From Rhinopomastus cyanomelas (taxonomy: Eukaryota; Chordata; Aves; Bucerotiformes; Rhinopomastidae): a stretch of 64,000 bases of DNA. The stretch spans positions 186,001 to 250,000 of the forward strand of contig VXBP01003677.1 of assembly GCA_013400115.1 (NCBI GenBank). The letters run 5' to 3'. Below the pieces are notes generated by a model, which was not told the DNA's origin, did no database searches, and saw nothing but the letters and a program-made list of their open reading frames with translations. Below, piece by piece: positions 12,401-24,545 of this stretch (the first letter of the stretch is position 1; the number at the start of each line of letters is the position of its first letter). A program made the translations under genes and the position numbers.

Positions 12401-15400
12401 CCAGTCCAATCCCCCTGCAACAGCAGGATCACTTAGACCAAGTCACACAGGAACACAGGCAGGTTCTGGGTAGGCAGGTGGAAAAGAGGCAGAGTCTCCT
12501 GGTTTATGGAGGTGGGAGAAGCACAAGAGCCTGGGATCCCAAGTCAGTGAAACATGAAAGGGCAAGAGAGCAGGGGTGGTACGGAGCAGGAGATGTAAGG
12601 AGCAGGGGAGGCAAGCAGCACAGGGCTGGGCACGAGGGGCCGACAGGCAAACAGACCCTCACCAGTATCACTTCAGGCACTGTCCAAGGACACTGACACA
12701 CAGAGACGGGGTGCAGCTGGCCACAAAGCTCCAGTTTGCCAAGGAGAGTGGCCACCCCACCAGGCCTGGCAGCACCGTACCTAAAGCACTGGCGGTGGTA
12801 GAGCTTGCCCTCGGCCAGGTAGCGCTGGACCAGATGGACGTGCTGCTGGCAGGCCGCACAGGTACTGCTGAGCGTGGTGCGCTGGGACTGCTCCGATGGG
12901 TCTGAGGGGGCATCGTCCTGAGACACAACGCACAGGGAGATCAGCACGGGGCTGTAAGCAGCTCCTCCAGAGCAGCTGCTCCCCACACAGGGCTCGTTGC
13001 CCAGCGCTCGCAGCACAGCCCGGGAGCTGACACACAGCACAGCTGCCCCAGAGACCAGGGAGAGGCAGACTGCCTCTTCCCAAAATAGAAGGGACCACTC
13101 CAAAACATGTCTTGCCCCCACCTGAGGCTGAAGTGCCATTGAAGGGACTAATCTAAACCCTAGGCTGCAAGAGGAACCCACATTGCAGACATCTGCTAAA
13201 AACCTAAAATAAAAGGGGCAAGAAGAAAAAGGCATCTTTTCTGCTTTTCTAATCCTACATTCCTATTCTTTCCTCATTTACAGGGTTGTATTTCCACAGC
13301 AAGGAGGGTGCTTGTGCCCTCGGGTGGCTCGAGGAACCATGTGGCACTGATCAGCCCAACCTCTTTCTTGCTATGGACAGACTGCAGTCCTGTAGAAAGA
13401 AACTGCTCTCTCAGCTGGGTCTCCCAAGACACCAAAACCCCAAACACTCCTCCCACCCCAAAATACAGAGGTAACCCCCTGCAAAGACTCATCCCACTGT
13501 GACAGGATCTATCCCATCTCCTCACCCACAGTACAAGGAGCACCACTGCCTCAGGCTGGCTTTGAATGAAGAAATCAGGTACCTGTGGTGCCGGGGGACT
13601 CTCAGCTGAAGCCGCTGGCTTCTTGTGGGACAAGAGAGGAGGCGAGGAGGCAGCAGCTGGGCGCTTCATAGGTGGAGGGACTCTGGCTGGAGGCAGAAAG
13701 CAGGGAGGATCAGGCACAGAGGAGCGGTGACTCACACCACCCGTGTTGGGGAAGGGGAGGAGAAAGAGAAACCCCAGCTCATCTGGCCTTGTGACATCGA
13801 CGGGACTTGCCACTCCCGACACTTCAGTGCCTATTTTAGGTGAAAGAGACAAACACAATCTAATAATGGGTCAGCTGCGAGGCTGCCAGAAAGCCTGGCC
13901 CTGCTTTGGATCCCCTCCTGTGGCCCAGGGACACCAGCCTCTGACTGTAATTTGCTAATCAAATGCTGTTTGGCTTCCTTGCAACCAAGTCCCTAAGCAA
14001 GGCTTAAAGCCCAGAGGACACTGGTAGCTGCTGATGGCTTCCAGGCTCTCGGCAGGTCTGTGAAGCATCCCTTGCCATCAGAGCTGGCACTCACACACCA
14101 GCCCTCAACTGGAGAAGTACACGCACATGGAAGACATTTGTCTGATGCTGTGGCTAGAGTGTGGAGCTGAAGAGACCTGGAGACATGCCCCCACCCAGGA
14201 GGGATGCCCTGGAACTGCTGTCTCAGACAGCACTCAGCTCAGTTTCCACCCTGGCTCCCCTCCCCTCTGTCCTCCAGTCACTTTACACTTAGCAATGTGA
14301 TAAAAATTAGCTGCTCGAGGCAGGCTGCCTCCCTAGCTTGCTCCCATTTCAGTGGGTTAAAGCAGATCACAAAGGGGTCTGTCTGGTGAGCTCCAGAGGA
14401 GGTGGATCAACACAAGGGGCAGGAATGTTAAAACCCTCCCCACTTCTGGTGAAATCTCACCTTGTTCCACTCCCTGTTCCTCACCTGCACCAGCAAGATC
14501 CAAGAGAGACAGGTACTACCCGCTCTTCTCTTCCCCACAAACACACACGACTCTCACTTGCGACAGGAGGAAGCACGAGGTTTCCTGCACTCAAATGGGG
14601 AGCCAGAGGGGTGGGAGGACACTCACCTTGGCTGGGGTTGTTGAAATGGTTGTAATACTGAGACACGTAAGTCATGATGCTGAGGCAATCAGGGACTTGC
14701 ATGGAGACCATGTCATTGGGATCCAGCAGAGCTGGGATGCCCAGCTCCCGCTCTGCCAGCTCAAAGGCCTGCAGGAGCAGCAGAGAGAGGTGTTAAGGAG
14801 AGAAAATTGATGCTCTCTGAAAAAACAACACAAAGATCAAGGTGGAAGGACTCTGGGGAAAGGGTAAGTAAGCCACTCCCTGATGGATAGAGGCTCCCAG
14901 ACATGCTGTTTGACTGGAAAAGTGGCACCAGAAGCACAGGAACAAGGAGCTGCCTTCTCCTCCAAGTCATTTCAGCTGCCTGTGCCCCTCATCTCCCACC
15001 TCAGGGGTCTTGGCATTTGGCTGCTGCTGTAGGACAGTGAGGATAACTCCCAGCAGCACCCCACAGCGTGTTTTCAGCCTGTGAAACAACCACACCATTG
15101 CTGCCATCACTCAAGAGCCTGGCTGGCACTGCCAAGGGCCCAGGGCTGGCAGACACTCCTAGCCAGACACCAGCTCTACTGAGCAGTGCCTCCAGACACC
15201 CTCAATGCTCACCCCAATGGCTCTGCTCATCCTTTTGTGTTCTGGGGGGGCCACAATTGACAGTTATCCCAGCTCAGCAGCCTGCCATGCCCAAGCCACT
15301 TCAGTACTTCCCTGTATCTCAGCAAGCAGAAGTGACCAAGACACGGTGACAAGAAGCCCAGAGCTCCTACCATTGCACACAGCTACAGGGTGAAGGAGGA

Positions 15401-18400
15401 CAACAGCTGCTTGAGAGCTTCCCACTTAGCCACAGGATTACATGTGGGGCCATCCTGCTGTTGTGCCAAGGGCAGTGCATCCACACTGACCTCCGAGGGA
15501 TGGGAGATGTGAAATTATGGTGAGAAAAGTGAGTCATGAGTGGTTTGGAGTGGGGTGGGCACTGAGTGGTCAGGTCCTATGTGCAGGGCGTCAGTAAAGA
15601 CCAAGGGTGCCCAGTCTTTGGGGCACAAGATGCTGTGCAGGGTGTGAGATCTAAAGAAAATGAACTGAGAAGAGATGTTTGCAGTAACTGGGAGTGTAAA
15701 TCGCCCACTGTGGACACCAAGGTCTGCTCAGCCTGGCTTTAAGATGGCTCTCTGAACTGAGCCTTGCTGGACTCAAGGCTGTGAGCGGTGGGAAACATGG
15801 AGAGACTCCAGCTTAGGGAGTCACTAATAGAACAAGAAAGCTGTTTCATGTCTTTTGAGTGGGAAAAAAACAGCTGCTAATGGCTGAAAGAGGTCAACTG
15901 GCCTAGGAAAGGGCACAGCCAGGACCATACTGGAGAGCCCTAACCTGAATCCAAACAACACAGTATCTTGTGAGGGTCATGGCCCATGTCTCTCCACAGA
16001 CTATCAGACAGAACATGCAGCAGTTGGGCCTATCTCTCTGGAAAAAAAACCCAACCCAAGGCTATCATAGGTCTTTCGTACCCCTTGTTCCTGTGGATGG
16101 GCATCTCCTGATTCCTCTCTCCCTGCTTCTAACAAACCCAGAGCAGACCAGCCTAGGTCCAGCATGATTTCCCTTTCTGCCTGGAGCAAAACTAGCTTGT
16201 TTCCATTGCCTGCAGTTTTGAGGTTGAGAAGATGTTGGACTATTTGAATCTTCACAGGTTTTTCTCACACCCTCACCACCATCACAATGTCCTCCCACAC
16301 TACATGACCTCCATCCAGTTGTTCCTTCTGCACACTGCGTAACGTGGACTTACCAAGCGGTTGTTCTCATAAACATCATCCTTGGAGAGAGAGTCGAAGT
16401 CTCTGGAACGAGAAAGCAGAACCAACAGCACATGAGGTGCAGTGGAAAAGGTTCTCGGGGCAGCCAACCTTACGACGACTCGGTATGCGGAGAGAGAAAA
16501 CCTTGGCAAAGCAGATTTCAGTTTGTAAAGGGACAAAGAGACCAGAGGGAAACTGCAATTAAAAACAGAAAGCAGACTCCAAAGAGGGGGTGATCAGGAA
16601 ATTAAAATGTCCTTCTCCTCTCTTGTTACCTGCTTCTTCCACCCTCACACTTAAAGGCTGCAGAAGTACCAGGGCCATGGTCCTATCAGCACCAACGACC
16701 GCTGCATGGAAGGGTGTCTGACATCATCTTGATCTCGTTTCTTCAGGATCATCTGCACAGCAGCAGCAGAAGGATGGGGAAGCAAATCCCCCACCTCAAG
16801 AGAAAGAGCCACCTGTGCTTGGTCCTGAGAGGGTCCTTAGGCAAACTGCTCCACACCACCTTAAGGGATTAGAGGTCACGCCAGGACCTGGGATGACACA
16901 GGGCTTAAACTGGACTTCTGTCCTCACTTGCCCTGCAGCACTCACAGTAGAGAGCAAAAGGTCCTCTGCTTTGTCAGGGGAGCAGAGGTAGTGGGTTAAA
17001 GTGATCTGCAGGTTTTCAACAGACAGGGGGAAACACATGTGTGTGCAGGCAGAATGTGTGAAAACAGCATCATGCTAAACTGATCACAGCCCCTTCCTGC
17101 CAAGGATCTCAGCTTTGTCATCAAAATAACCTCCTGCAGCAGCTCAACGTGCCTGTGAGCCGGATCCGCAGCGGAGGACACAGGCCAGAGGGGTTTGGGA
17201 TCAGTCAAAGCCACCCCAGTAGCCCAGTGGTGCCAAAGCTTGGGGGACTGACCCAGAAAGACAATTACAGTTGTGGGGGGGGAGCGTTGTCTCCCACTCC
17301 CAAAGGAACTGGGTGAAACAGCAAATCCTCAGCTGTGTACCCACAGAGAGGGGCTGTGGGAGCCTCCTTTCCTTCACCCCCTTTGGACCTCATTGCATTT
17401 TCCTGTAGCACTGATTAAACCCACCCTGAAACCACACCACAGGGCAACTGGTCCCTTCTTGGAGGCCCTTGCATGCCTCTCCCAGTGCTGCAGGGGAAGT
17501 GTGCGATGAGCTCGGGCAGATTTTCCCAGTTGCCTGCATCACTGTAAAACACTTCCTCTACTCAAAAGCAAAAGGCTGCTGGTGCTGCTTCCTTCCAGAG
17601 AAATGAAACTACAGCTGCTCACTGCTGCAGAAACAAATGCAGCAGACACAGGAGAAGATGGGCTGGACGTTCAGCACCTTTCTGAACACTCATGCAAATA
17701 CAGAATCATAGAATCATTCAGGTTGGAAGAGACCTGCAAGATCATCCAGTCCAACCATCAACCCAACGCCACCCTGCCCACTAAACCATGTTCCCATCTA
17801 CATGTGTTTTGAACACCTCCAGAGACAGTAACTCCACCATCTCCCTGAGCAGCCTGTTCCAAGGTCTGACCACCCTTTCAGTGAAGAAATTCTTCCTAAA
17901 GTCCAGTCTAAACCTCTTTTCTCACAGCTTGAGGCTGCTTCTTCTTGTTTTACCACCAATGTCTTAGAATCATAGAATCAATCAGGTTGGAAAAGACCCC
18001 TGGGATCATCAAGTCCAAACATCAACCCTACTGCACAAGTTCACCCCTAAACCACTTCCCCCAACACTACATCTAAGCATCTTTTAAACTCATCCAGGGA
18101 TGGTGACTCAACCACCACCCTGGGCAGCCCGTTCCAGTGCCTGACCACTCTCTCCATGAAGAATTTTTTCCTGATGTCTTGGGAGAAGGGACTGACCCCC
18201 CAGCGCTCTACAACCTCCTTTCAGCTAGTTGTAGACTACCACCTCCTTCCAGCTAGTTGTAATAAGGCCCCCCCTCAGCCTCCTGTTCTCCAGACTAAAG
18301 AACCCCAGTTCCCTCAGCCACTCCTCATAAGACCTGCCCTCCAGGACCTTCACCAGCTTCGTTGCCCTTCTTTGGACAGGCTGAAGGACTCACACAGAAC

Positions 18401-21400
18401 TCAGCCAGTTCAAAATACTATGACTTTTCCCTCTCTCCATGCTGGTGAGAGAAGGCTTCAGGCACAGCCTTTGCTTTGATGTGAAAGCTGGTGCCTTTTT
18501 TGTCTGTATGGCTATTTGCCACTGGGAGATGGTTTTTCCTCCCCTTTTCCTAGAGAGCTCTTTTAACCTTGCTGTACTATTTTTATTCCTTCTAAAGAAA
18601 ATGCCAGCTTGGGAACACAGGAGAAGCGATGACGGCAAAGCTGATGCATCAGCTGCCCTCTAAACACTCCCGACCTTCGTTTTGAATGCCCTCACTTTCA
18701 GGATATGGGAGTGGTGCAGCTGGAAGCTCCAAGACTCCTTGGTGGCCCGGGCCAGGAAAGGGCTTTCTGACAGACAAAACATCACGTCCAATCCGCTCTG
18801 CCCTGGAGAACCCAAGCTGGTTTAGCAAACCAAGGCAAATCTGCCTGAGGAAGCAGATGCCAATAGAAAGGACGTGGAGCTCAAGAGGTAACACGAGGGC
18901 TACCAAACAACAAGGGAACAGAAGGTTTTATCCATTATAAGACTGCAGACTCTGAGCTTTTACCCGAGATACTGATGTCCATAAGCACAAGCCCCCGGGG
19001 ATCCCAGTCTGCTGCATTTTCCAGTTGCCTTTCCAAACAAGCCAAGCAGGACCACAGAGATCTCCATCGCTCGCAACACGAGCCCTCCCACATGCCGCTG
19101 TGTCACGCAGCATCCCTGCTGCTTCAGGCACGTTCCTAGCACCAACGTGGAAGGAGCACGGCCTCTCAGGCGTGGGTGAAAGTCACAGGATTACAGAACA
19201 TTAGGGACTGGAAGGGACCTCGAAAGATCATCCAGTCCAGTCCCCCTGCCAGAGCAGGACCACCTAGACCAAGTCGCACAGGAACACATCCAGGCGGGTT
19301 TTAAACCTCTCCATAAACTGTCTCCTCTGCAGAAAGGCCAGAACCTGCCACCCCACAGCTCCGTGACGTGTGGCTGCATGACACCTTATTTCCTTTACCT
19401 GGTGTCAGCAGCCTTTCACCCAGCCCTGCTCAGGCTCCTCTCTTGACAAAGAGATCAGCTGTAAGAACAGGATGATGAGGAGGTGGAGCACCTCCCTTAT
19501 GAGGAGAGGCTGAGGGAGCTGGGTGTCTTGAGCTTGGAGGAGACTGAGGGGTGACCTCATTAATGTCAATAAATATTTGAAGGGTGGGTGTCAGGAAGAT
19601 GGAGCCAGGCTCTTCTCAGTGTCATCTAGTGATAGGACGAGGGGCAATGGTTGTAAGCTGGAACATAGGAGGATGATGGAGCACTGGAAGGGGCTGCCCA
19701 GGGTGGTTGCAGAGTCTCCTTCACTGGAGACATTTAAGACCCACCTGGATGTGTTCCTGTGTGACTTGGTCTAGGTAATCCTGCTGTGGCAGAGAAATTG
19801 GACTAGATGATCTTTTGGGGTCCCTTCCTATCCCTCATGATTCTATGATTCTATAACAGGCGAGACTCTGGCCATCCTAGCAGAACAACTGCCTTGACTC
19901 AGCAAACCCCAGCGTCGCAGCACATCCTGGAGCAACATTTCCATGCAAATAACATCCCAAGCTAAGGAGACACGTACAGAGCCACTCCGGGGTTTAGAGC
20001 AGCTGCCAGGGAGCGCAGCAGACCTAGGGAAGGGGGACGGGTGCGTGGTGCAGCTAAAACCAGAGCTAATTCCTGGATTCCTCAAATATAAATCATGAGC
20101 ACTTCAGCGGCAGCGCCGCGTAACAAGCTGCTCCAGCTTTCCAGGTCCTGTCAGGAAGACGCAGGCGGCTCACGGGAAGGAACAAACGCGGTCTGTGCTC
20201 CTGCCTGTAACCGAACCCACGGCTTGAGGGACACAAAGCGGCGTGTCTAACGCACGGCGCTCATCGCCTGCTTCCCCTCCAGCCTCCGGCTCTCTCGGCG
20301 CTCGAAAAGCATGTGCCACGCTCTCCTATTCTTCTCACCCCCCAATGCCAAGAACCTCCCTCCCCCTGAGCTGCAGAGAGGTTGCACAGCCTGGGATGTT
20401 TTTGCCTCGCTAAGCCCCGGCAAATGCCTTGTAAACACTAATTCCATGCTTGAGACTTCCAGAGCAGGGAGCAAACAAACTCGTTAATCCCCTTGGTCCA
20501 CTGTCAAGTTGGGCTGGATGCTTCCAGCGTAACTGACAAGGGAAGAAATTACGTTTCTCTCCTTGAGATCTCACAGCCAGCAGCACAGTCAGAGCCTAAA
20601 TCCAGGCTTCCCAGTTCCCAAACTGGGAGAGAGAAGCAGTGACACAGAGCAAGTTCTAGACAGCAGCAGAGCTACAGTCAGGGACTCTGAGCTTTGTGGT
20701 TCAACAGTGCAGCTCCTACAGGTATGTGCTTCATCCTCAGTGGTCAGTGTAAGACATGGTTAGCCAGATTCAGTGGACACTGAGCCCTTCCCATCTAATG
20801 CTTTCAAAACACTCCCCCAAACAAACAAAAAAGCAATAAAACCTCTCTAGTGTTTCCTGTAGATCTCCAGGAGCTGCTCTGAAGCTCCCCAGCCCAGCAT
20901 CCTTGATGCCACCTACCTCAAGCTAAGGTGATTGTGTTCAAATCAGAGGTCACACAGAAAACTCTCTCCAGCCTCCCTCACCTGTATGGCCTTTCTCAAT
21001 AGCCTCTTCCCCAGCACAGCATCACCCAGCCCAGCAGATTCTGAGCAGAATCACACAACCAGGACAGAGAAACAGCCATTACAGCAGTGGGCCAGGCTTT
21101 CAGAGGAGTGGTGCCACACAGGTAGAGAAGAGAGCTTTAAGTCTTCTCCAGTATGGACGCATTTGTTCTTCCCTGCTGCAACCCAAGTGGAAGCCAGCGT
21201 GGTTGTCTCATGCAGCCCAGGAGAGCCTCACACAAACAGAGACCACTCAAGGTTAGACACACACACACACACATCCCTGCCCAGTCCCATTACTGGGCTG
21301 ACTTCAGAACTACAACCACTTTTCCTCTGCCGTCAGGAGATTTACTGCCTCTGATCCCATCTTCCCACTTCCAAATCGGGACAGGCAGAAGACACTGGAA

Positions 21401-23687
21401 TCAGATGAAATGATGCTACTCTCTCAACTCCTCTCTGAAAATTCTTCTACGACATGCCATGTCCTTGTAAGGGCCTGGACAGTCTCACCAGTACAGCTCG
21501 TGCTGAGGACCTGTGAAGCACTTAGTTAGGACATCTGCCAGGAGCTGAGTTAAGCTCACTGCAACTTAAAAGCTGCGGCTGCCACTTAATGGGATGGGAA
21601 ACACGGTTAATGGGAAAGCATCAGGTGGTCTTAGCGGTGCTTGTTGTAAGCTTTTGCTGAACCTCTGTTTCTCAGTTCCCAGCTACGGTGCCACTTATTA
21701 AATAAAAAACAATAATTACAAAAATGGCAGAAACACAGTAACTGCAAGTGCTTCTGTCCTTAATTTGCCCCTTTCCCTCTAGCAGCCTTGCGACTGAGTT
21801 TTCAGAGGCTAGTCAGAGCAAGTCAATACAACTCAGGAACCGCTGGGACTCAAGAACATGCAGCTCCCTCAGCACCCAGAGTGATGCACTCTGCGTCTCG
21901 GCTCTCAGTGGTTCCCGAATGCCGCACCGAGGCTTTTGTGGCAACCACCTAAAATAGAGCTGGGAGCGGTTTGGCTTCTAGCCTACCTGTTCAGCTTTGG
22001 CTTGTAGGAACATGGGCCAGTTTTGCCTTCTCACGGATGCTGCAGCTCCACAAGGGCGTCACACAATGGTTTGCGTTGCAAGGAACCCTTAAAGATCATC
22101 TAGTTCCAATCTCCCTACCATAGGCAGAAGCATCTTCCACTAGATCGGGTTGGTCAAAGCCCTATCCAGCCTGGCCTGGAACACTTCTAGAGATGGAGCA
22201 TCCATAGCTTCTCTGAGTAACCTGTTCCAGTGTGTCACCACCCTCAGAACAAAGAATTTATTCTTCTTATCTCATCTGACTCTACCCTCTTTCACTTTGA
22301 AACTGTTACTCCTCATCCTATCACCACACTCCCTGATAAAGAGTCTCTCCTCATCTTTCCTAGTAGGTCCCCAGTAAGTACTGGAAAGCTGCTATAAGCT
22401 GGAGTCCTCTCTTCTCCAGCCTGAAGAACCCCAAGTGTCTTGGCCAGACCTCAGAAGGTGACAGAGGACATACCACAGGGCTTTGCTGAAGGGTGAGGAG
22501 CATGCACATGCTGGAGGCCCAGTAAGGTGGGGCAATGTCTACTTGCACTGCAAAGGCTACCAAAGATTAGAGCAGGCGGCAGGCAGATTCCCAGCAGCTC
22601 CCACCGGGGCACGCTGGGTTACAGCAGCAGGTCGGGGCAGATTCCTTCTAGAGGCTCAGCCAGTTTCTCCAGCCTGACACTGTGCCCCCCAGCAATCCCA
22701 AACTCACCAGCTGCCTCCTGAAACTCACATTCCCCTTCAGAGCCACTCAGCAAAGGAGAGGCTGATGGAGGAAACTCAACTCCAAGCCTTTTGCTGGAGG
22801 AGGCCAGTGAGGTTCCATATCTCTGCTGGGATTTGCTATGTGCTGCTTTCACTGTGGCATCTACAGCAAAGGAGCTGGAAGTAAATACAAGAAGCAACCT
22901 AGTCCAGGGCTCTGCAGGTTTTGGAGATGATCCTGGGAATGTCCCTGTGCCAGGCAGCACTTGAGTCCATGGGAAGTGCAAATGGCCACCTCAGGCTGAG
23001 GCAAAACCCCTCATGCCCAGCTGCTAGCACTGCACCCTATTCCTGCCAGGCACTGCTGCTAGTCAGGCATGTGGCAGCACCAGTACCAGTACTCGGGGTG
23101 GGACTGTGCCCACCTCTGTGCTCTCCTCATCCTTGAGCCACACAGCTCTGCCGTGTCCTTCTGCGGGTCTGTGACCACCACACCGCTCGTGAGTGGGGCT
23201 TGTGACCTTGGTGGGTCTGCAGCCCGGCTCCCAGGTCAGTTACCCAAACAGCCTTCACCCCTCACACCCCATTGGGGTGGCTGCCCTGCCCTCTGCTCCC
23301 AAACTTCCCCCCCGTCCACGCACGGGGAACCTGTGCTGTCTGTCCCTCCCCTGCCAGCCCGGAGCCGCTTCTTACGACACCTCCACCTCCCCGCCAGCCC
23401 CGGGACAGCAGCGAAGGCTCACGGACAACTCGGACCCCTCCAGACCCAGCCCACCCCTCCTTCCCCCGCACCCCGCAGCCGGGCCCCGTCCGGCGAGGCG
23501 CGGCCGGCTGGGGCGCGGCCTGTTCCTCCGCCGGCACTCACAGGAGGTCGGGCCGGTGCCGGTGCAGGATGGCGCAGAAGGCCAGGCCGTCGCGGAAGGA
23601 GGCGCTGAGGTCGCGGATCTCCACGCCGCGGTAGCCTTCGCACTGCTGCCGGCACCACGCCTGCAGCGCTCCCCGCGGGCCCGACAT
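3494..23687 (-). CDS. MICALL1: MICALL1, MICAL-like protein 1 (complete, 16 coding exons)
   Basis: MICALL1 is an adaptor on tubular recycling endosomes that binds EHD1 and small GTPases (RAB8A, RAB35, ARF6). Coding exons on the minus strand, first to last: 23542-23687, 16354-16402, 14627-14768, 13583-13686, 12781-12917, 9940-10490, 9424-9487, 7999-8390, 7208-7683, 6035-6169, 5615-5741, 5192-5282, 4653-4726, 4254-4368, 3903-3949, 3494-3615. All junctions are GT-AG and in phase, and the sum is 2772 nt (923 aa; human is about 863). In order: a calponin-homology domain at residues ~1-108 (WCRQQCEGYRG to SIMTYVSQYYNHF); a LIM zinc domain at ~167-225 (CAAC...HRQCFRCKEC); a long Pro/Ser-rich disordered region; two EHD-binding NPF motifs at ~467-469 (followed by an acidic run) and ~693-695; and a C-terminal coiled-coil bMERB domain at ~733-885. 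The tail is strongly basic. The start ATG lies in a CpG-rich region. Intron 1 is about 7.1 kb and full of CR1. Confidence 0.97.
4916..5014 (-). mobile_element. CR1 3'-end fragment (MICALL1 intron 12)
   Basis: Carries the CR1 3' terminal signature in reverse: a GAATC-type tail remnant, then GGACTGGAAGGGATCTCG and the AGATCATCCAGTCCAATCCCC block. About 100 bp, truncated at its 5' side. Same strand as MICALL1. Confidence 0.85.
6194..6875 (-). mobile_element. CR1 fragment with end of reverse-transcriptase ORF (MICALL1 intron 9)
   Basis: Starts with two copies of the CR1 tail octamer in reverse and runs about 680 bp. An open frame at 6272-6763 encodes the C-terminal part of CR1 ORF2 (LVRPHLECCVQLWAP, RRLRGDLINVYKYVKG, NRLPRVVVESPSLETFKT). 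A short internal deletion is evident near 6765 compared with the copy at 48.5 kb. Not a host gene. Confidence 0.93.
10491..12359. other. MICALL1 intron 5, no recognised feature
   Basis: No exon, RNA gene or repeat recognised here, apart from the CR1 fragment that follows at its 5' end. The open frames present are short and have no family resemblance. Confidence 0.5.
12360..12470 (-). mobile_element. CR1 3'-end fragment (MICALL1 intron 5)
   Basis: About 110 bp of CR1 3' UTR in reverse: CACAGAATCATAAGGGAATGG, then the AGATCATCCAGTCCAATCCCC block and the ACCAAGTCACACAGGAACAC block. Confidence 0.85.
17699..17964 (-). mobile_element. CR1 fragment, other subfamily (MICALL1 intron 1)
   Basis: Begins with the reversed CR1 tail, followed by TTCAGGTTGGAAGAGACC. 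This 3' end differs from the commoner TTAGGGATTGGAAGG type in the window. Continues into the GTTCCAAGGTCTGACCACC block of the ORF2 end. Confidence 0.88.
17965..18385 (-). mobile_element. Second CR1 fragment placed directly next to the previous one (MICALL1 intron 1)
   Basis: A new reversed tail (TAGAATCATAGAATCAATCA) restarts at 17965 with GGTTGGAAAAGACCCC, so this is a separate insertion in the same orientation. It contains a small local duplication of the CTTTCAGCTAGTTGTA type near 18215-18260. Confidence 0.88.
19181..19312 (-). mobile_element. CR1 3'-end fragment (MICALL1 intron 1)
   Basis: Reversed CR1 end (TTAGGGACTGGAAGGGACC, ACCTAGACCAAGTCGCACAGG). Lies about 160 bp left of an oppositely oriented CR1 copy, so the two form an inverted pair. 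Confidence 0.88.
19471..19857 (+). mobile_element. CR1 fragment, opposite strand to MICALL1 (intron 1)
   Basis: Forward CR1: the ORF2 end (RLFSVSSSDRTRGNG, RVVAESPSLETFKTHLDV), then the 3' UTR ending in ATTCTATGATTCTAT. Compared with relatives it carries small deletions near 19510 and 19665. Confidence 0.92.
20000..22064. other. MICALL1 intron 1, central part, mostly unrecognised
   Basis: No coding exon recognised. A short (AC)n run lies at 21256-21272. No RNA gene seen. Confidence 0.45.
22065..22475 (-). mobile_element. Older CR1 fragment (MICALL1 intron 1)
   Basis: Divergent reversed CR1 3' end (AACCCTTAAAGATCATCTAG, then CCTGTTCCAGTGTGTCACC). No intact tail repeats. More diverged than the other copies. 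Confidence 0.75.
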
Positions 23688-23815
23688 CGGGGACCCGCCG
23701 TCAACGCTGCCGCCGCCGCCGCCGCTGCCGAAAGCCCCGGGGCGGGGCCGCCAGTGGGCGGAGCTTCCAGGGGGTGGGCCCGGCCCGGCCCGGCCCGAGG
23801 AGCCGTAGCCAGGTC
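23330..23815 (-). promoter_or_regulatory. CpG-rich promoter and first exon of MICALL1
   Basis: Very GC- and CpG-rich, spanning the first coding exon and about 130 bp upstream of the ATG. Contains a (GCC)n run at 23708-23725 in the likely 5' UTR and GGGCGGAG/GGCGGGGC GC boxes at about 23739-23762. CpG density falls sharply where the CR1 at 23816 begins. Confidence 0.7.
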
Positions 23816-24545
23816 GTGGAATCATCGAGGTCCACCCTACAACCCCAAACCACTGGACCATCTCCCTAAACACCCTGTCTGCCTGTTTGTTGAACCCCTA
23901 CGGGGACGGTGCCCCCGCCCCCTCCCTGGGCAGCCTGTTCCAGTGCCCCACCGCTCTTTCTGGGAAGGAGTTTTTCCTAAGAGCCAATCTGAACCTCCTC
24001 TGGCAGAACTTGGCCCCATTTCCTTTTGTCCTGCCGCTGGTCACTAAGGAGAAGAGGCCAACCCCCACCTCACTACAACCTTCCTTCAGGTAGTTGTAGA
24101 GAGCAACAAGGTCTCCACTCAGCCTCCTCTTCTCTGAACAGCCCCAGCTCCCTCAGCCTCTCCTCACCAGAACTGTTCTCCAGATCCCTAACTGGCCCAG
24201 TCACCCTTCTCTCCAGCACCTCAATGTCTGTCCTATATTGTGGTGCCCAAAGTGCCCCTGACACTTGAGGTGCTCCCTCACCAGGGCTGAGTATAGTTGC
24301 AGGTTCACCTTCTTGGTTCCACTGGCCACACTATTTCTGATGCAGGTCAGAATGCTGTTTGCCTTCTTGGCCATCTGTGCACACTGTCGGCTTATGTTCA
24401 GCCAGCTGTCAGCCAACAGACCCCTGCCCCTGTTGCCCATTTTCCTGCCCAGTGCCCACTGCTGCCTGCCCACTCCTTGCCTCACTCCCCGCCTGGTGCT
24501 CACCTGCTCCGTGTCCAAGCACAAGAAGCCCAGCTGGGCAGGTTG
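23816..24545 (-). mobile_element. Older CR1 fragment immediately upstream of MICALL1
   Basis: Reversed CR1: GGAATCATCGAGGTCCACC, then the CCTGGGCAGCCTGTTCCAGTG block, then ORF2-derived sequence (DLENSSGEERLRELGLF and, further out, KKVNLQLYSALVREHLKCQG). About 730 bp, and more diverged than the intronic copies. Confidence 0.85.

Noticed and set aside
23193..24047. A 284-aa plus-strand open frame
   Set aside because: It is antisense to MICALL1 exon 1 and the CR1 beside it. It is kept open by high GC content and has no family resemblance.
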